Shown here: positions 25,847 to 38,465 of the stretch, piece after piece
How positions within the stretch are numbered: position 1 is the stretch's first letter
How the letters are laid out: each line of letters opens with the position of its first letter
NCBI RefSeq assembly: GCF_014898055.3
Contig: NW_023603184.1
Coordinates: forward strand, 121,076,615-121,140,614
From: Talpa occidentalis
Taxonomy: Eukaryota > Chordata > Mammalia > Eulipotyphla > Talpidae
Direction of reading: 5' to 3'
DNA length: 64,000 nt
Notes under the pieces: generated by a model
Databases searched by the model: none
The model's input: only the letters and a program-made list of their open reading frames with translations
What the model was told of the DNA's origin: nothing
Position numbers and translations under genes: made by a program

Positions 25847-26968
25847 CTTAAGAAAGCTGGAGAAGTGGTCAGGGGAGTTTCCAGTGGAGCTAATGCTTGA
25901 TTTGAAGAATTAGGGAAAGGAGAATATATTGTATAATGGCATAGAGGCAACTAAGAACACAAGACTGAAAAATATAAGCTAAAGATGAGTTATGATACAA
26001 GTTAAGTTAGGTGGTCGTAGGATACATTGGTTGCCACTAAGTTTTTGACTTACTCTGAGTAGAAGGCAAAGTTGTATTCTAAGAGTGAAGGGGCAAATAA
26101 ATAACCATTGAAATAAGTGAGAGATAATGATAACATATTAATTTTAAAAACCCAACTATAAGAATAAGCCCTTCGGTTTTTAAATCTGGGAAAAATGCAT
26201 TCTCTTCATTAACTTATATACTAAAATGCACTATTAAGATAAAGGCAGGCATATATCAGTTTGTATGGAAATACAAAATTAGTATAAGTTAGTGACTATA
26301 ACTGATAATAAACATCTAATATTAGAAATTATGGATATGATTTAATGCCAAAAGTTGATTCTGGCTAAAAAATCTAATGTAAAAGCATTCTTACCTTATT
26401 ATACCTCCCCCACATTCTTGAAGACCAGAAAACAAGTGTAACAAAAGACAGATTTTATTAAAATGCCATCATTAATTAAGCAAGAAAATTCTCATGATCT
26501 CCAAACCACAAAAAATGTTGAATGTCTACCAGATTCTGGGCAATTTGGATCAACATAAGGAAGAATTTGATGACTCCTAAGATATCAGACAAAAACAGAT
26601 AGTTCCCTAAAGTTCAGTGGTCTGAAAAGCCTATTCACAAATTCTACAGAGTGTCAAGTACAGGTGTGTGTCAGATCAAGGTAGAAGCTGGGATTATCTA
26701 CAAAGAAATACAATTTTACACTGCTTACTAGCAGGGGAGGTATTCCCTAGTTGAGTGAACAGCTGATTTGAGAAATGTTTTAGACCTTGTTTGTGAAGTC
26801 TAAAATGAAGCATTCTTAGATGTAAAGTAGAACATATATGAGTAAATCAAAGAAAATACAGGATAAATGGCTTCACTGAGGGTCTTGAACAAATATTTAA
26901 AAAGAAGGAAATAAGTAAATGTTAAGATGAGGTAGTTATAGATAAATTACTTTGAGACCAGTACATAC

Positions 26969-27097
26969 CTCTGGAACTGAAGCTTCCATTAGAGATAGTG
27001 GAGGAGGAACACATCCACCATCTGGTGCAATTTCCACTGGTTGATAAATAACCTCAGAAGGTTGCAAATATAAAAATGGAGCAGAAGAGGCAGGAGA
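26969..27097 (-). CDS. BOLL: BOLL coding exon 9
   Basis: 129 bp, 43 codons, phase 0 at both ends. It starts SPASSAPFLYLQPSEVIYQ and continues through CVPPPLSLMEASVPE. The Pro/Tyr/Gln-rich composition is typical of the BOLL C-terminal half. Compared with the human protein as I recall it, IAQDGGC is IAPDGGC and METS is MEAS. The acceptor is TTTTAG/TCT and the donor GAG/GTATGT. Confidence 0.94.
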
Positions 27098-27119
27098 CTA
27101 AAACGATATATTAACACAT

Positions 27120-27340
27120 GGTTTATTTAGTATATTCAATATTGAGGTAACATTGGTTTACAATACTGTACATGATTTAGAGGTGTATAGATGACTCCCC
27201 TCAGATGTACGTCACCACACCATCCCCATCCCCAAGGCATCCATGGTCCTCCACCATAGTTCACTGTGCCATTTCCCCACTTTATTCTCCCCTTTCTCCC
27301 TACTCCTCTGGTAGCCTCAATTCTATAGTCAGATCTCTAG
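27120..27340 (-). mobile_element. Antisense L1 3' end fragment
   Basis: Shares GAGGTAACATTGGTTTACAA and the CACACCATCC...AAGGCATCCATGGTC stretch with the L1 at 50145. Lies beside exon 9. Confidence 0.6.
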
Positions 27341-27839
27341 GGTTTGATAATGGTTTGGTACAATATCATATTTCTAATTCATTTATGATTAGTTAGTTCA
27401 ATTAAACCAAATGACTTACCTAACAGATGAGAGAAACATTAAGTATGAGTTCTTTTTCAGGGATAGCACAGAAGTATCGTAGCAACAAACTAGGAACTCT
27501 GGGTTATTACAAATTCCAAATTGTGGAGAGAACTCTGTCATTGTAAGTACTAAAAGCTTAGTGGTTTTGAACCTCATATGTAAATTTAGATACTAATTAT
27601 TGATATATTAAGATCACTTTAAAGTTGTTATTATAACTTATGATATTTAAAATGACATAATGTCTTCTCAGCTTTATGACTTCCATGGAAGTGAGAAAAT
27701 GTCACTATAATTGACTATTATCAAATGATGGGACATGGAATACTTATTTAGGAGTGATAGTCAAACTGAATCAAAATTTAAAGTAAGGTTAGAAAAATGC
27801 TAACATTCCCAATAATTCTAATAGTAAAATGTTTTCATG

Positions 27840-28030
27840 TTTATTTAACATTCATTTATAAATGCTTTCATTTTAAAGCATTTGACTGTTATTTGACTGT
27901 TACAAAAATTATTTGAGGAAATTTACAAATGTATAATATCATTACTTTCATTTTACAAATGAGGAAACAGAAATATGGTGATTAAATACATTGTCACAGG
28001 TATCATAGTTAATAGAAAGGGTCTTTAAGT
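27840..28030 (+). repeat. MIR SINE fragment
   Basis: TTCATTTTACAAATGAGGAA and the sequence after it match the MIR core. It lies directly beside exon 8. Confidence 0.65.
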
Positions 28031-28092
28031 TCTCCCAGCTCTAATATTCATGTAGTCTTCACAAGAACACATTGAAAAAAATTAATACTTAC

Positions 28093-28140
28093 CTGAGGCA
28101 CACTCCACTGCCACTGTCCTGGTAGACACTGTGCAGGGGC
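28093..28140 (-). CDS. BOLL: BOLL coding exon 8
   Basis: 48 bp, 16 codons APAQCLPGQWQWSVPQ, phase 0 at both ends. It lies immediately after the DAZ motif, and its LPGQWQW core is conserved in mammalian BOLL. The acceptor is ATCTTAG/GCC and the donor CAG/GTAAGT. The exon is short and symmetric, so skipping it would keep the reading frame. Confidence 0.93.
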
Positions 28141-28526
28141 CTAAGATGAAAAACAAAAACAAAACGAGAACCCACCCAGATTATAAACACTTTATATATA
28201 TTATAGCTTATATAATCTATAACATCTTTTGTATGTGATGTTTGTATGTTATAAACAAAGTTAATTTGAGTAACTACATGCAAAAGAATGAAGTTGGACT
28301 CCTGCACCATAACCCATCTACAAAAACTAACTCAAAAGGTAACAAAGACCTACAAGTAAGAACTATAACTAAAAAAGTTATGGAAGAATACAGGTATGAA
28401 TCATTGTTATTTTTAATTATATAATTTTAAAAAATCCATCAAAAGCAGAAGAAACAAGAGGTAAGTTGGATTTCATTAAAATGAAAAATTTTTGTGCTGC
28501 AATGACACCATCAGGAAGTGAAAATA

Positions 28527-28757
28527 GGGCCTCCCTGGTGGCCTAGGGATTAATCTCAGTGCTATCATCACTATGGCCTGAGTTTGATCCCCTGCCAGGG
28601 AGGTGACCCACACAGGGAGCAGCACACCTCTCCTGTCTCACCCGCTGCTCCCCAAAGCAGTGTATTTCAGTAAATCTGCCTGTTTCTGTTCCCCACTCTG
28701 TCTCTGGTGATCCTCTCAACCCCCACACCTCTGACCTATACCCATTCTTCTTTGCAA
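28527..28757 (+). mobile_element. tRNA-derived SINE, older type, diverged
   Basis: Inserted in a plus-strand L1 remnant in intron 7. Its head has drifted (GGCCTAGGGATTAATC). Confidence 0.72.
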
Positions 28758-28792
28758 TTGATTCTTTTTTTTTTTAATAAGTGAACATAAAT

Positions 28793-29058
28793 GCGCCTCC
28801 CTGGTGGCGCAGGTGGTTGAGCGCAGTGCTGTGAAGCTGTCTGCAGGTTCTGCAGTGCAGGTTTGATCCCGGCCGGCTGGCGAGATACCCACATGGCGCA
28901 GCAGACCTCTCCTGTCTTGCCCGCTGCTCCCCTCAGCAGTGTATTTCAGTCAGTCTGCCTGTTTTATTTCCTGCTCTGTCTCTGGTGAATCCTCTCACCC
29001 TCTCACACATCTGACCTGTACCCCAGTTCTTATATAAATAAATCTCAAAAAAAAAAAC
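28793..29058 (+). mobile_element. tRNA-derived SINE, older type
   Basis: Head variant GGTTGAGCGCAGTGCTGTGA, shared in part with the copy at 53700. Tail ATAAATAAATCTC plus an A-run. It interrupts the same L1 remnant. Confidence 0.78.
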
Positions 29059-30201
29059 CTCATTAATAAAAAGACAAGTAACCCAATCTAAAAATAGGTA
29101 AAGGATATGAGTAAACATCTCAACAAAGAAGAGAGACAAATGTCCAATAAGTACATGAAAAGGTATTTAGTCTTTGGGTTATGCAAATCAAAACTACAAT
29201 GTGATACCACCTCACATCCACGAGCATGGCTATAATCAAAAAGGTAGATGATAACAAGTGTTGATAAGGATGTGGAGAAGTTAGAATCCTCATAAGCTGT
29301 TGGTGTGTAAAATGGTGCAGCCTTTTGGAAAACAGTATGATACATCCTTAAAAAGTTAAACATAAAAATGATAATATGACTTAGCAATTCTATTCCACAC
29401 ACGCACAATGGAATTTTATGCAGTCACAGAAATGAATGAAGTTTGATATATGCCACCACATGGATAAACCTTAAAAACATTATTTCAAATGAAGGGAAAG
29501 ACTATATTTTGATAACAAAACCTGGTAAAGATATCAATTTTAGAATTTGTAAAAAAACCAAAAGATTCTTAGCAAATGAGCAGTTTTAAGGTCACAATGA
29601 CCTTCTTTCTAGTATTTAACTAGAAAGAAATGTGTAAAGTGCATTTTTTTCTTATATTGCAAAATATTATGTTATATAAATCAGGACTAAAATCTTTCCT
29701 GATTACATCTAGCTCAGAGTTAATGTATAACATTAAATTGAATCTTTTCAGAGTATATCTCCTATGGTAAAGGAGCTACATATAGCTATACGTTAATCAG
29801 TTAATAAAGGAGGAGTTGGACTCAATAGGTCTCAAGCAGAAAACAACTTTATTCTTTCTCACCACTGCTGCTTTGCAAAGCACTGTGTTATGCCATTCTT
29901 CCTTGCCCCTGGATAAAAATTACAACAGATCACTTTTTGGAGTGTGGCAGGTTCCAAATGTTGACTCTCCGGTTCAGGATCTTACTAGATTCTTTGATAA
30001 TCTCCCTGCTGAGAACTTTTGACTGCAATTCTAGCTCTTGATGCTGGATGTCTACTTCCCGTAGACTCTTTTGCTACTGGAGTAAACTCATTTTTTTTTT
30101 TTTTAGTTACTAGAGTATTTGTATGAGAAAAATTAAATGAAAGTTATCTAACAAAGGACTGACAGTATCAAACAGAATTTTCATTGTAATTTAATGTTTA
30201 C

Positions 30202-30273
30202 CTGGTAGTGATATGCCGGCTGCTGATAAACAGGCTGGGCTACCATCACAGGGGAACTAGATATAGAACGTGA
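30202..30273 (-). CDS. BOLL: BOLL coding exon 7 (DAZ motif)
   Basis: Exactly 72 bp, 24 codons (SRSISSSPVMVAQPVYQQ, then PAYHYQ), phase 0 at both ends. That is the size and phase of the DAZ-repeat exon, which is amplified in the Y-linked DAZ genes and single in BOLL. The motif mediates contacts with partner proteins in the family. The acceptor is TTATAG/TCA and the donor CAG/GTAAAC. I saw no second copy of this exon in the window. Confidence 0.94.
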
Positions 30274-30349
30274 CTATAAGAAGAAAGAAAAATAGAAAAA
30301 TTATCCTAGGCAAAACTCTTCAAAATTGTTTATAGTTAAGTTTATTTTT

Positions 30350-30617
30350 TTTTTTAAAGATTTTTATTTATTTATGCATTCTAGAACTGGAGCACAGGCC
30401 AGAGGTGGGGGAGGTGAGAGGATTTACCAGAGACAGAGTGGGGAACAGAACAGGCAGACTGACCGAAGTACTCTGCTGAGGGGAGCAGCAGGCGAGTCAG
30501 GAGAGGTCTGCTGTGCCATGTGGATCACCTCCCTGGCCAGGGATTGAACTCATGCTATTGTGGCTGTGGATAGCTTCTTAGGTTGCATCTTAACCCCTTG
30601 CGCCACCAGGGATGCAT
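30350..30617 (-). mobile_element. tRNA-derived SINE, older type
   Basis: Lies 76 bp upstream of the exon 7 acceptor, in intron 6. Duplication GTTAAGTTTATTTTT on both sides. The head end reads GGGATGC instead of GGGAGGCCC. Confidence 0.84.
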
Positions 30618-31259
30618 GTTAAGTTTATTTTTAATTGTTAACTAAACCGCATTAATTTTGGCTTGTGAATGGAAATGTCATTTTTCTACGTCTGATTGAC
30701 ATTATTACCAACTAAACTGAGTTAAAATCATCTTGGTATTCCTACTTCCACGTGGTTTAATATCCATAATGTTAAAACAATCACCAGAAAAGTTGCTTTT
30801 AGTTTGAACTGCATGACCTCCCAAGGTTATGACTGTATAGCAGTCCAAGTATATTAGAGAAAAGCAGAAGCTGAGCTTGAGGTGACATTTCTATTATGGA
30901 AACCAGAAGTAGATGGTTACTACTTACATAGTTTTTAGAATTAAGTGAATATTATATATGATTTTGCTGCTGATTTCTTACTACTTACAAATAACATCCT
31001 ATTTCTGTTATATATTTAATTAAAGCAAATAAATTTATCAAAACATTTGTCAAATTCTATTTTACAAATTTGACATTTAAATGAGTTAATCACCCAATAA
31101 ACTTACACGTAATTTATCTATGTTTATAGAAAGTACTTGTAACATTTGATAATTTAAAGCAATAGAGTGAATCCCAAATAGATAAAAGTCAGATGTCAAG
31201 ACAGAGACATTATATTAAGTAAGGTAAAATTGGTTTTAATGATAACAATTGAAATTAAT

Positions 31260-31972
31260 TTCTACAACAGATATGCGGACAATATCCATAATAGCTTCCA
31301 ATAAGAGATGCAGTTTAACCTCTTACACTGCTGGTGGGAATGCAAACTGGTCCAACCACTATGGAAAGCTGTATGGAGGACCCTCAAATTACTAAAAATG
31401 GATTGACCTTATGACTCAGCAATTCCACTCCTAAGTCTAAAGGACACAAAAAACATTTATTTGAAAGGAAACCCACACTCCTATGTTTACTGCAGCACTA
31501 TATGCATTAGCTAAGATACGGAAACAACCTAAATGCCCAAAAAACAGATGACTGGATCAAGAAGATGTGGTATATTTACACAGTGGAATACTATACAGCA
31601 ATCAAAAAACATAAACTCATGCCATATGCAGCAACATGGATGGAGCTAGAAGGGATTATGCTCAGTGAAATATGTCAGAAGGAAAAAAATATTGGATGGT
31701 ATCACTTATAGAAGGAACACAGGGAAACTGAATAAAGGTCAGAAAAAAGACCAAACTTGGAGGCAAACTATCGATCTGAGGCATATATTAGGGGAGGGGA
31801 AAGGAGAGGGGTCAAAACAGGGGCATCAAGAGCATAAGGGACTATGGTGACAGTTCACGATTGATATGGTGGTAGGAGATTTATGGGGACTACACCTGAG
31901 GTGAGAAATGAAATATTGCTCAAAAATGAGCACTGATATAAGAAAATAAAAAAGTTTAATTAAAAAAAAAGA
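31260..31972 (+). mobile_element. L1 3' end with poly(A)
   Basis: ORF2 C-terminal region (ATGCAGCAACATGGATGGAG), a 3' UTR with a G-rich segment (31790-31820) and a terminal A-run ending near 31972. 5'-truncated. Confidence 0.8.
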
Positions 31973-33225
31973 TGCAAGTTAAAACCACGAGATATCTCAT
32001 ACCTGTGAGAAGGACAAATATTAAAAAGACCCCCAATAACAAGTGCTGGAGAGGATACAGAGAGAGAGAAACCCAAATAAACTGTTGGTGGGAATGTAAA
32101 TGTGAAACATAGAAATACCATATAACCCAGCAATGCCCTCTTAGGCATCTATTCAAGGAATGTGAAGCCACATTGGGACATTTGGCACTATATATATATA
32201 TTTTTTGGTTTCCATAAATGTGGTAAGTCTGGGATGCTGCTGACCATCCTACAATTTGTATATGATAGGATCCCACAACAAAGAATCATCTGGTCTAAAA
32301 TGTCAATAGTGCTGATTAAGGTTGAAAGACATCTCAAAGGGTTAATGTCCAAGATCTACAAAGAACTCATACAATTCAACAAAATATAAACAACCCAATA
32401 AAAAATGGGCAGAAGAGAGAAACTCCTCCAAAGATGACATACAAATGGGCAACGGGCACACACAAAAAATGTTCATTACTCACTGTCAAGGGAATGCAAA
32501 TCAAAACCACAAACAATAACATTTCACACCTGTGAGAATGCCCATTTTTAAAAAAAGAGCAGGAACAAGTGTTGGTGAGTATGTTGAGAAAAAAGAACCC
32601 TCATACACTATAGGTGGGAATGTGAACCGGCCCAGTTCCCTTGTAAAAAGAGTATGGAGATTTCTCAAAATAAAAAATGGATTTGCTGTATGATCCAACA
32701 ATTCCACTCCTAGGTATCTATCTGAAGAATGTAAAAACACTAACTTGAAGGGATATGTGCACTCCTATATTCACTGCAGTGCTATTTGTAACAGCCAAGC
32801 TATTAAACAACCTAATACCCAAAGGCAGATGAGTGGATTAGGAAGATGCGGCATGTATATATACTCAGCAAAAAAAAATAGTTAAACTCTTTCCATTTGC
32901 AACGACATGGAAGGAACTGTAGGGGATTATGCTAAGCAATAGGTCAGAAGGAGAAAGACAAATACCAGATGCTGACACTTACATGTAGAATACAGAGAAA
33001 TAAAATAAAAGACCAGATAAAGCCAAATCAATAAAGACAACCTAGAAATCTGATTGTAAAACTCAGGCTCCCAGAGGGGGAAAGGCAAAGTGGGGAGGGG
33101 CACAGCGGACTATGGTGAGCTACGGGTGTCTTCATGGTTGGTGTGTTCAGGTCATGGTGTTAATGTATAAATCCTGTAACAGACATTGCCAGCGCAGTAA
33201 CTCAATGGGGATTAAAACAAACCAA
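31973..33225 (+). mobile_element. L1 ORF2 to 3' UTR remnants
   Basis: At least two overlapping plus-strand pieces: AAACCACGAGATATCTCATA near the start, then a second copy of the same ORF2 region from 32330 (AATCAAAACCACAAACAATA) running into a 3' UTR with a G-rich stretch near 33075. Confidence 0.7.
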
Positions 33226-33379
33226 AACAAACCAAAAAACAGAAAAGAGCAGAAACAGAAGCATACTAAATTACAAATGACTGTTTTTGTATGTGAGTTT
33301 TGCAGGGTTGTGGATACAATTCAACATTTAAAATCAAAAGTATTATTACACAGCATTCACAACTTATGAGGAAGTGATT

Positions 33380-34450
33380 GAAAAAATACACACCATTCAT
33401 AAAAACATAAAACCATAGAGTATCCAAGAATAAATCCAAAAAAAAAATTTTCAGACTTTTTTTTTTATAGAAAAGGAGTTTTACTGATGGGTGGAAATAA
33501 AATACATAAATTAATGGTCACGAATGGGAAAATTTAGTATTATACTCAAAAGCCCCTAATTAACTTATATATTTAATGTAGTTCTAATAAAAACCTTTTC
33601 ACAGAACTGAATAAGCTTATAAGATTTATAATAAAAGCAAAGATTTAAGGATAAATGAAAGACACCTGAAGAACAAAATGAGAGGTCTGCCCTTGTTATG
33701 CAACAGGATGAAGCAACAGGAATTAAAATAGAATTGGGCAGAGCAAACAAATACACAGATGAAAAAATAAGAGTACCCAGAAAGAGACCCTGACACATGG
33801 AAACCTGGTATTTGACAGAGGACTCATTTTAAAACAGTGAAATCAGATGGATTAGGAAATACATAAACTCCAGAATTAAGAATTAAATGTGAAAAACAGC
33901 GACACTATAACATTAAAAAAATAAAATATAGAATATATTCTTGTAATACAGATACTTTAAGAGAAAGACACTAAAAACTGAAATAGAGAAAAACATCATG
34001 TCAACTTTATAACAAAATATTTGTGTATGACAAAAAATAAAGTCAGTAGACAAGCCACAAACTAGAAGATATTTCCAACCCACAAAATTCATACAATGAA
34101 CTTAAGAAAAAGATACTCCTAAAAGAAAAATGGACAAAGGATATGAAGAGGCAGCTCATAAAAGGCAAGACTGGAATGGACAATAAATTTGTGGAAATAT
34201 GGTCAATATTACCGGTGACTGGCAAATACAAAGTAAAACGATACTACTTCAAAATTTAAAAGGTTGGCAGATTATGGTGAAACTGGAGCTCTCATAAGCT
34301 GCTGGTGGAAGTACAAACTGGTACACTTTGGAAAGCTATTTGGCAACTCAGGTCAGAGATGTGCATGCTCTACAAATACAAAATTCTACTATGCAGCCCT
34401 GGCCGTAGTAGGGGAAGACAAAAAATTTCCAGTGGTACAGGTACATGAAT
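33380..34450 (+). mobile_element. L1 ORF2 remnant, degraded
   Basis: Old ORF2 sequence with motifs such as GGACAAAGGATATGAAGAGG and CTCATAAGCTGCTGGTGGAA. Many stops. Confidence 0.6.
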
Positions 34451-34739
34451 AGGCTTAAGAGTATTAATTTTGAGACCCTAAATTTCATACGTTCTCTTTC
34501 CTTATTTGATTGAGTTTGTGTACTATGGATTCTCCTTTTTACAATTTCCTTTCCACAATCCACTTTTCCTTCCCTACGAAAGGTGTACTTCCCATTCATT
34601 CTGGATCTAGCTATAAAGTTTTGTTCTGGAATGTAAACATCAACAGGGCATCAAACAAATAGACAATGCAAGAAGGCAATACCCTTAGAAAAAAGAAAGA
34701 GCAAAATGAAGAGATTGTATAAGAAATATTAAAAAGGAG

Positions 34740-35007
34740 GACCTCCTTGGTGGTGCAAGGGGTTAAGCAGTGCACTATGAAACAATCCGCATCCTCTGCA
34801 GCATGAGCTCGATCCCAGGCCGGCCAGGGAGCAACCCACATGGAGAAGCAGAACTCTCCTGTGTCGCCCGCTGCTCCCCTCAGCAGTGTATTTCAGTCAG
34901 TCTGCCTGTTCTGCTCCCCACACTGTCTTTGGTGAATCCTCTCATCCCTTGCATCTCTGGCCTGTACCCCAGCTCTTGTATGCATAAATAAATCTTTGGG
35001 AAAAAAA
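34740..35007 (+). mobile_element. tRNA-derived SINE, older type
   Basis: Duplication AGAAATATTAAAAAGGAG on both sides. Confidence 0.86.
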
Positions 35008-35189
35008 AGAAATATTAAAAAGGAGATGGTATTTAATTTCATTCAGAGTGGACCATTACATGGTAGTCATGGGAATACTATTAACTCAATTATTTGAACT
35101 AGAAAATAAAGTCAGAATTTTCTAATAAGTTTTACTGGGTGACTAGTATTATTCAGTTGGTGAATTCTGTTAACTGAGTCATAGAGCAA

Positions 35190-35345
35190 ACATTTTCATT
35201 CTCTTTTTATTGAGATATAAATGACACATAGCATTGTATTAGTACAATATGATTCGCTGTATGTATATTCTGTGAAATGACTACCATGGTAAGTCTAGTT
35301 AACATCTATCACCACACATTGTACAGTTTCTATTCGTAAAATCTA
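35190..35345 (-). mobile_element. L1 3' UTR fragment (old L1M type)
   Basis: TTTTTATTGAGATATAAATG, then AAGTCTAGTTAACATCTATC, reverse complement of an L1M 3' end. Confidence 0.65.
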
Positions 35346-35754
35346 CCAATGTCAGTTTTATAAAAATATATTTAAAGCAAATCTACAATATATAATGTGT
35401 CTAAACTATTTAAACTTTGACAAGTTCCAGACATCAACTTAAAAATGAGTATGCATAGTCATAAGTTTTCAAAAAAAGTTTTAGACAATGTAATAAAAAA
35501 CTGAAGGCCACTATTCTAGATAAACTCTCACCAAATGCATATAAGATCTGGATGTTCATTGTAGTCTTGACTGTAGAAAAAAATTTAAAATGTCCATCTC
35601 CAAAATGAAATATTATAAAATACTGAAATAAGTGAACTAGATATACTAAGATCACCATGGTTTAATCTCAAACAGGATCAACATAATTTAATCTTAAGAA
35701 CATAGTGTTGAAGAGAAAAATCAGACTATTTGCATGGTATTTAAAAATCACCCA

Positions 35755-36033
35755 GGGCCTCCCCGGTGGCGCAGCGGTTGAGCGCTGGGTTGCGAGGCTG
35801 CCCGCAGCCCTTGCAGTGCCGGTTTGATCCCCGGCTGCTCCCCAGCCACCGGAGGAGGGTCCCACATGTCACTTAGACCTCTCCTGCCGCCCGCTGCTCC
35901 CCTCAGCAGTGTACTTCGGTCCTTCTGCCTGGTCTGCTCCCTGCTGTGGCTCTGGTGAATTCTCTCGCCCTCCCGCTCTTCTGACTGTACCCAGTGCTTG
36001 TACAAATGAATAAATAAATCTTTAAGAAAAAAA
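35755..36033 (+). mobile_element. tRNA-derived SINE, younger type
   Basis: Near-consensus younger copy with the duplication AAAATCACCCA, about 290 bp from the exon 6 donor. Confidence 0.88.
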
Positions 36034-36319
36034 AAAATCACCCAAAGCAGAATTACATATTGTTTAAGGATACATGTCATTTGTAGTAAAAATAACATAA
36101 AATGGACAGGAAAAGCTCTGAGTAGGAAAATAGGGTAAGAAAATGGGGACAAAGAGACTTTACCTGAATGTATCATATTTTATCACCCCCATTAAAATGT
36201 TAATATTTAAGAAACCTGAGTGATATTATATAGCTTGTTGGTCTCTGAAATATTTCAGACATAATAAAAAAAATTTTGATAGTAATAGATGTAAACTTTT
36301 CTAAAATCAAAATACTCAC

Positions 36320-36447
36320 AGGCCAAGGTGGTGGGACAGAAGTTACCTCTGGAGTATGAAAATAAGCAACACCATTATGATAAGTGTAAGGATAGCCAGT
36401 AGAAGTTGTCAGATACATTGTTCCAGCTGCTGGCATTATACTGGAAC
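36320..36447 (-). CDS. BOLL: BOLL coding exon 6 (Tyr/Thr/Pro-rich linker)
   Basis: Two bases completing Arg130, then 42 codons. They start SSIMPAAGTMYLTTSTGYPY and end TSVPPPWP. This is the conserved boule linker between the RRM and the DAZ motif. The acceptor is CCTTTAG/GT and the donor CCT/GTGAGT. Unlike mouse, which has PPSWP as I recall it, the end reads PPPWP, as in human. Confidence 0.95.
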
Positions 36448-36894
36448 CTAAAGGAAATATTAAATAATATTTGCAATGTTCAATGAAACTTTAAAAATAT
36501 AATTTCTGAAAAATGTTTCTGATACTGGTTCTGTATTTTGACTTTCAGCATTTTCATTCTACTTTTAAATTATTATTTTAATTAGAAATTTTCTAGTTAT
36601 TAATTCCAAATTATTATAATTACTTTTGGATTTTAATATTATCATAAAAGATTTTGCCTTTAAAGATGTAACTTTATGGAATATATTTAATTTTCATTAT
36701 TTATATAAAATTTTCCCTAGTCAAAAATCTTATATATATTAATTTGTGGTAGAAAATTCAGTTGACCACCAAATTTTCTAAGGTAACGTTATTAAATAAG
36801 AGAAATCTGATATTTTAATGAATTTCTATAAAATCTAATATTTCAAGAGAACCATAAAAAAACACTGAAAAATACATTAGTTGTCAATACATAC

Positions 36895-36970
36895 GAGGGA
36901 TCCCTACTTGTTGTTTTCTTATTGCTGGACCAATGTTTAGTTTCTTATCCTTATAATTAAGTTTTTCAGC
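36895..36970 (-). CDS. BOLL: BOLL coding exon 5 (end of RRM)
   Basis: 25 codons plus one base: AEKLNYKDKKLNIGPAIRK, then QQVGIP and the first base of Arg130. It completes the last helix and strand of the RRM and the basic linker after it. The acceptor is CTTTTAG/GCT and the donor C/GTATGT. Confidence 0.95.
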
Positions 36971-37186
36971 CTAAAAGAAGAAAAAATACTTTATTATTTT
37001 GGCATTGTTTTTAAAGCTATTAAGGAAAAACTAGTGAGAAGCAATTTTTAAAATTCAGATCATAACATTTTTATCTTCTCTGAAAGCAGCAAGGTATTGT
37101 AGGAAGTGTTTAGATATAAAATGATCTGGGTCTGAATCTTGACTCCAGTGTTTCAACACTAACTTCTATCTGGAATATGGCCAATC

Positions 37187-37800
37187 CTCTATTCGAGGAT
37201 CCTGTATTTGGGAATTCACCTACTCACTAAAGTCAATACTTGTGTCAATTTAGAGGCTGTTAGTTATCAAGCAGCGAGGCGAGAAATTTGGAGTTGCCTG
37301 ATATATGTGGTCCCAGCCGAGATTAAACAAGAGGTAGCTTTGTCTTTTTGTTTTTGCTTCTATACTATAATCAGGAATAATTTTTGTATTTTCTTTAGTA
37401 CCATGTTTTCTGCATTTTTGTGTATCTTGTTGGTGATTTTGCTATTTAAAATAGCCTTCAAGTGTAGTGCTAAAGTGCTGATTAGTATTCCTAAGTACAA
37501 GACTGTCGTGTACCTTATGGAGAAAATGTGTTAGATGGGCTTACTTTAGCCATGAGGAATAATATTGTTGGCTATACCTTACATGTTAATTAATCAACAA
37601 TATTTAAAGTCACATTAAATATGGTATTTTAAAACACATAAAACAAGGTTATATATTGACTGGTTAACCGGAAGCTGTGGGGACCTATTGCTGTATTTCT
37701 TCTAGACGTAGTAGTTTAGTCTTTGCTACGTCAGTGTTCGTGGTAACTTTATAAAAACATAAACTACTATATAAATGATGAGAACTCACTGCATATGATT
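37187..37800 (+). mobile_element. Tigger-like (pogo/mariner) transposon remnant
   Basis: A degraded frame reads FKIAFKCSAKVLISIPKYK then VVYLMEKMC, which resembles the start of the Tigger transposase (CENP-B-type DNA-binding region, MAPKRSAEVLSSVPKRK in my recollection). The right end ATGATGAGAACTCACTGCA fits a Tigger terminal repeat. Most of the transposase is deleted. It lies in BOLL intron 4. Confidence 0.65.
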
Positions 37801-38410
37801 TAATAATATCTAATTCAAATTCTAGTTTTTCCTAAAAAAGTTAAAGGTTACATTTGTCATAATTTATTATACTGAACTATTTTATAGGCTATGTACTTTT
37901 TCTATGAACGCTTAGACAGTTTTTTATAAGAGGGAAATAATTTCAGTTAACTTCACTGAGATTAACTACTACTCACAGTAGTGTTTTTTCAGGAATTCAA
38001 AGTGTTAGTAACTTCACAAAAGATTATCCCAAAGTTCTTACATTAAGCGGAGAATAAGGTGAAAAATTACTATACAACTTTACAACCATAGTCCTTTAAT
38101 GATTTGGAATTTGCGTTCCCACAGATTAAACTTTCTTATTAATCTTATTATGTACTTATTTATTTAATCTTCAATTTATTTTCTTATAGCATTCATTTTT
38201 GTACAATATTTGATTTTAATCTTACTTTCAACTCAATTTTTAAAAGACAAATTTTAGAGATCAATTTTAGGAAGCAAATAAGTTAGAAGAATTTTTTGTA
38301 AAGAAACTGATCATTGTACTCAAATTCTATTGTTAAAATAATACCTTATAGGATTAGTTTCAAAGAAAGAAGTTCCAAAAAATGAAGTTAAATACATCAA
38401 AAGATCTTAC

Positions 38411-38465
38411 CTCTTGTAAAATTTTTTGTGCATCTTCTTGTGTTTCGAAAGTGATGAAACCATAC
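38411..38465 (-). CDS. BOLL: BOLL coding exon 4 (RNP1)
   Basis: 55 bp: one base completing Gly86, then 18 codons YGFITFETQEDAQKILQE. With exon 3 it forms RNP1 KGYGFITF, whose aromatic residues stack on RNA bases in RRM proteins. Residue 90 is Ile, as in mouse; human has Val. The acceptor is TTCAG/G and the donor GAG/GTAAGA. Confidence 0.95.

Larger units (their letters stand above)
28425..29520 (+). mobile_element. L1 ORF2 remnant interrupted by two SINEs
   Basis: Pieces at 28425-28526 and 29058-29520. They contain L1 ORF2 features such as GCAAATCAAAACTACAATG and GATAAGGATGTGGAGAAG, and the reading frame is destroyed. Confidence 0.7.
30274..36319 (-). other. BOLL: BOLL intron 6
   Basis: 6.0 kb between the linker exon and the DAZ-motif exon. 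More than half is L1-derived (31260-34450). It also has SINEs at 30350-30617, 34740-35007 and 35755-36033 and an L1 3' UTR scrap at 35190-35345. Confidence 0.85.

Noticed and set aside
37208..37534. 108-codon open frame that looks like a small membrane protein
   Set aside because: The frame covers a Tigger-like remnant; the hydrophobic run is decayed transposon sequence, not a gene.
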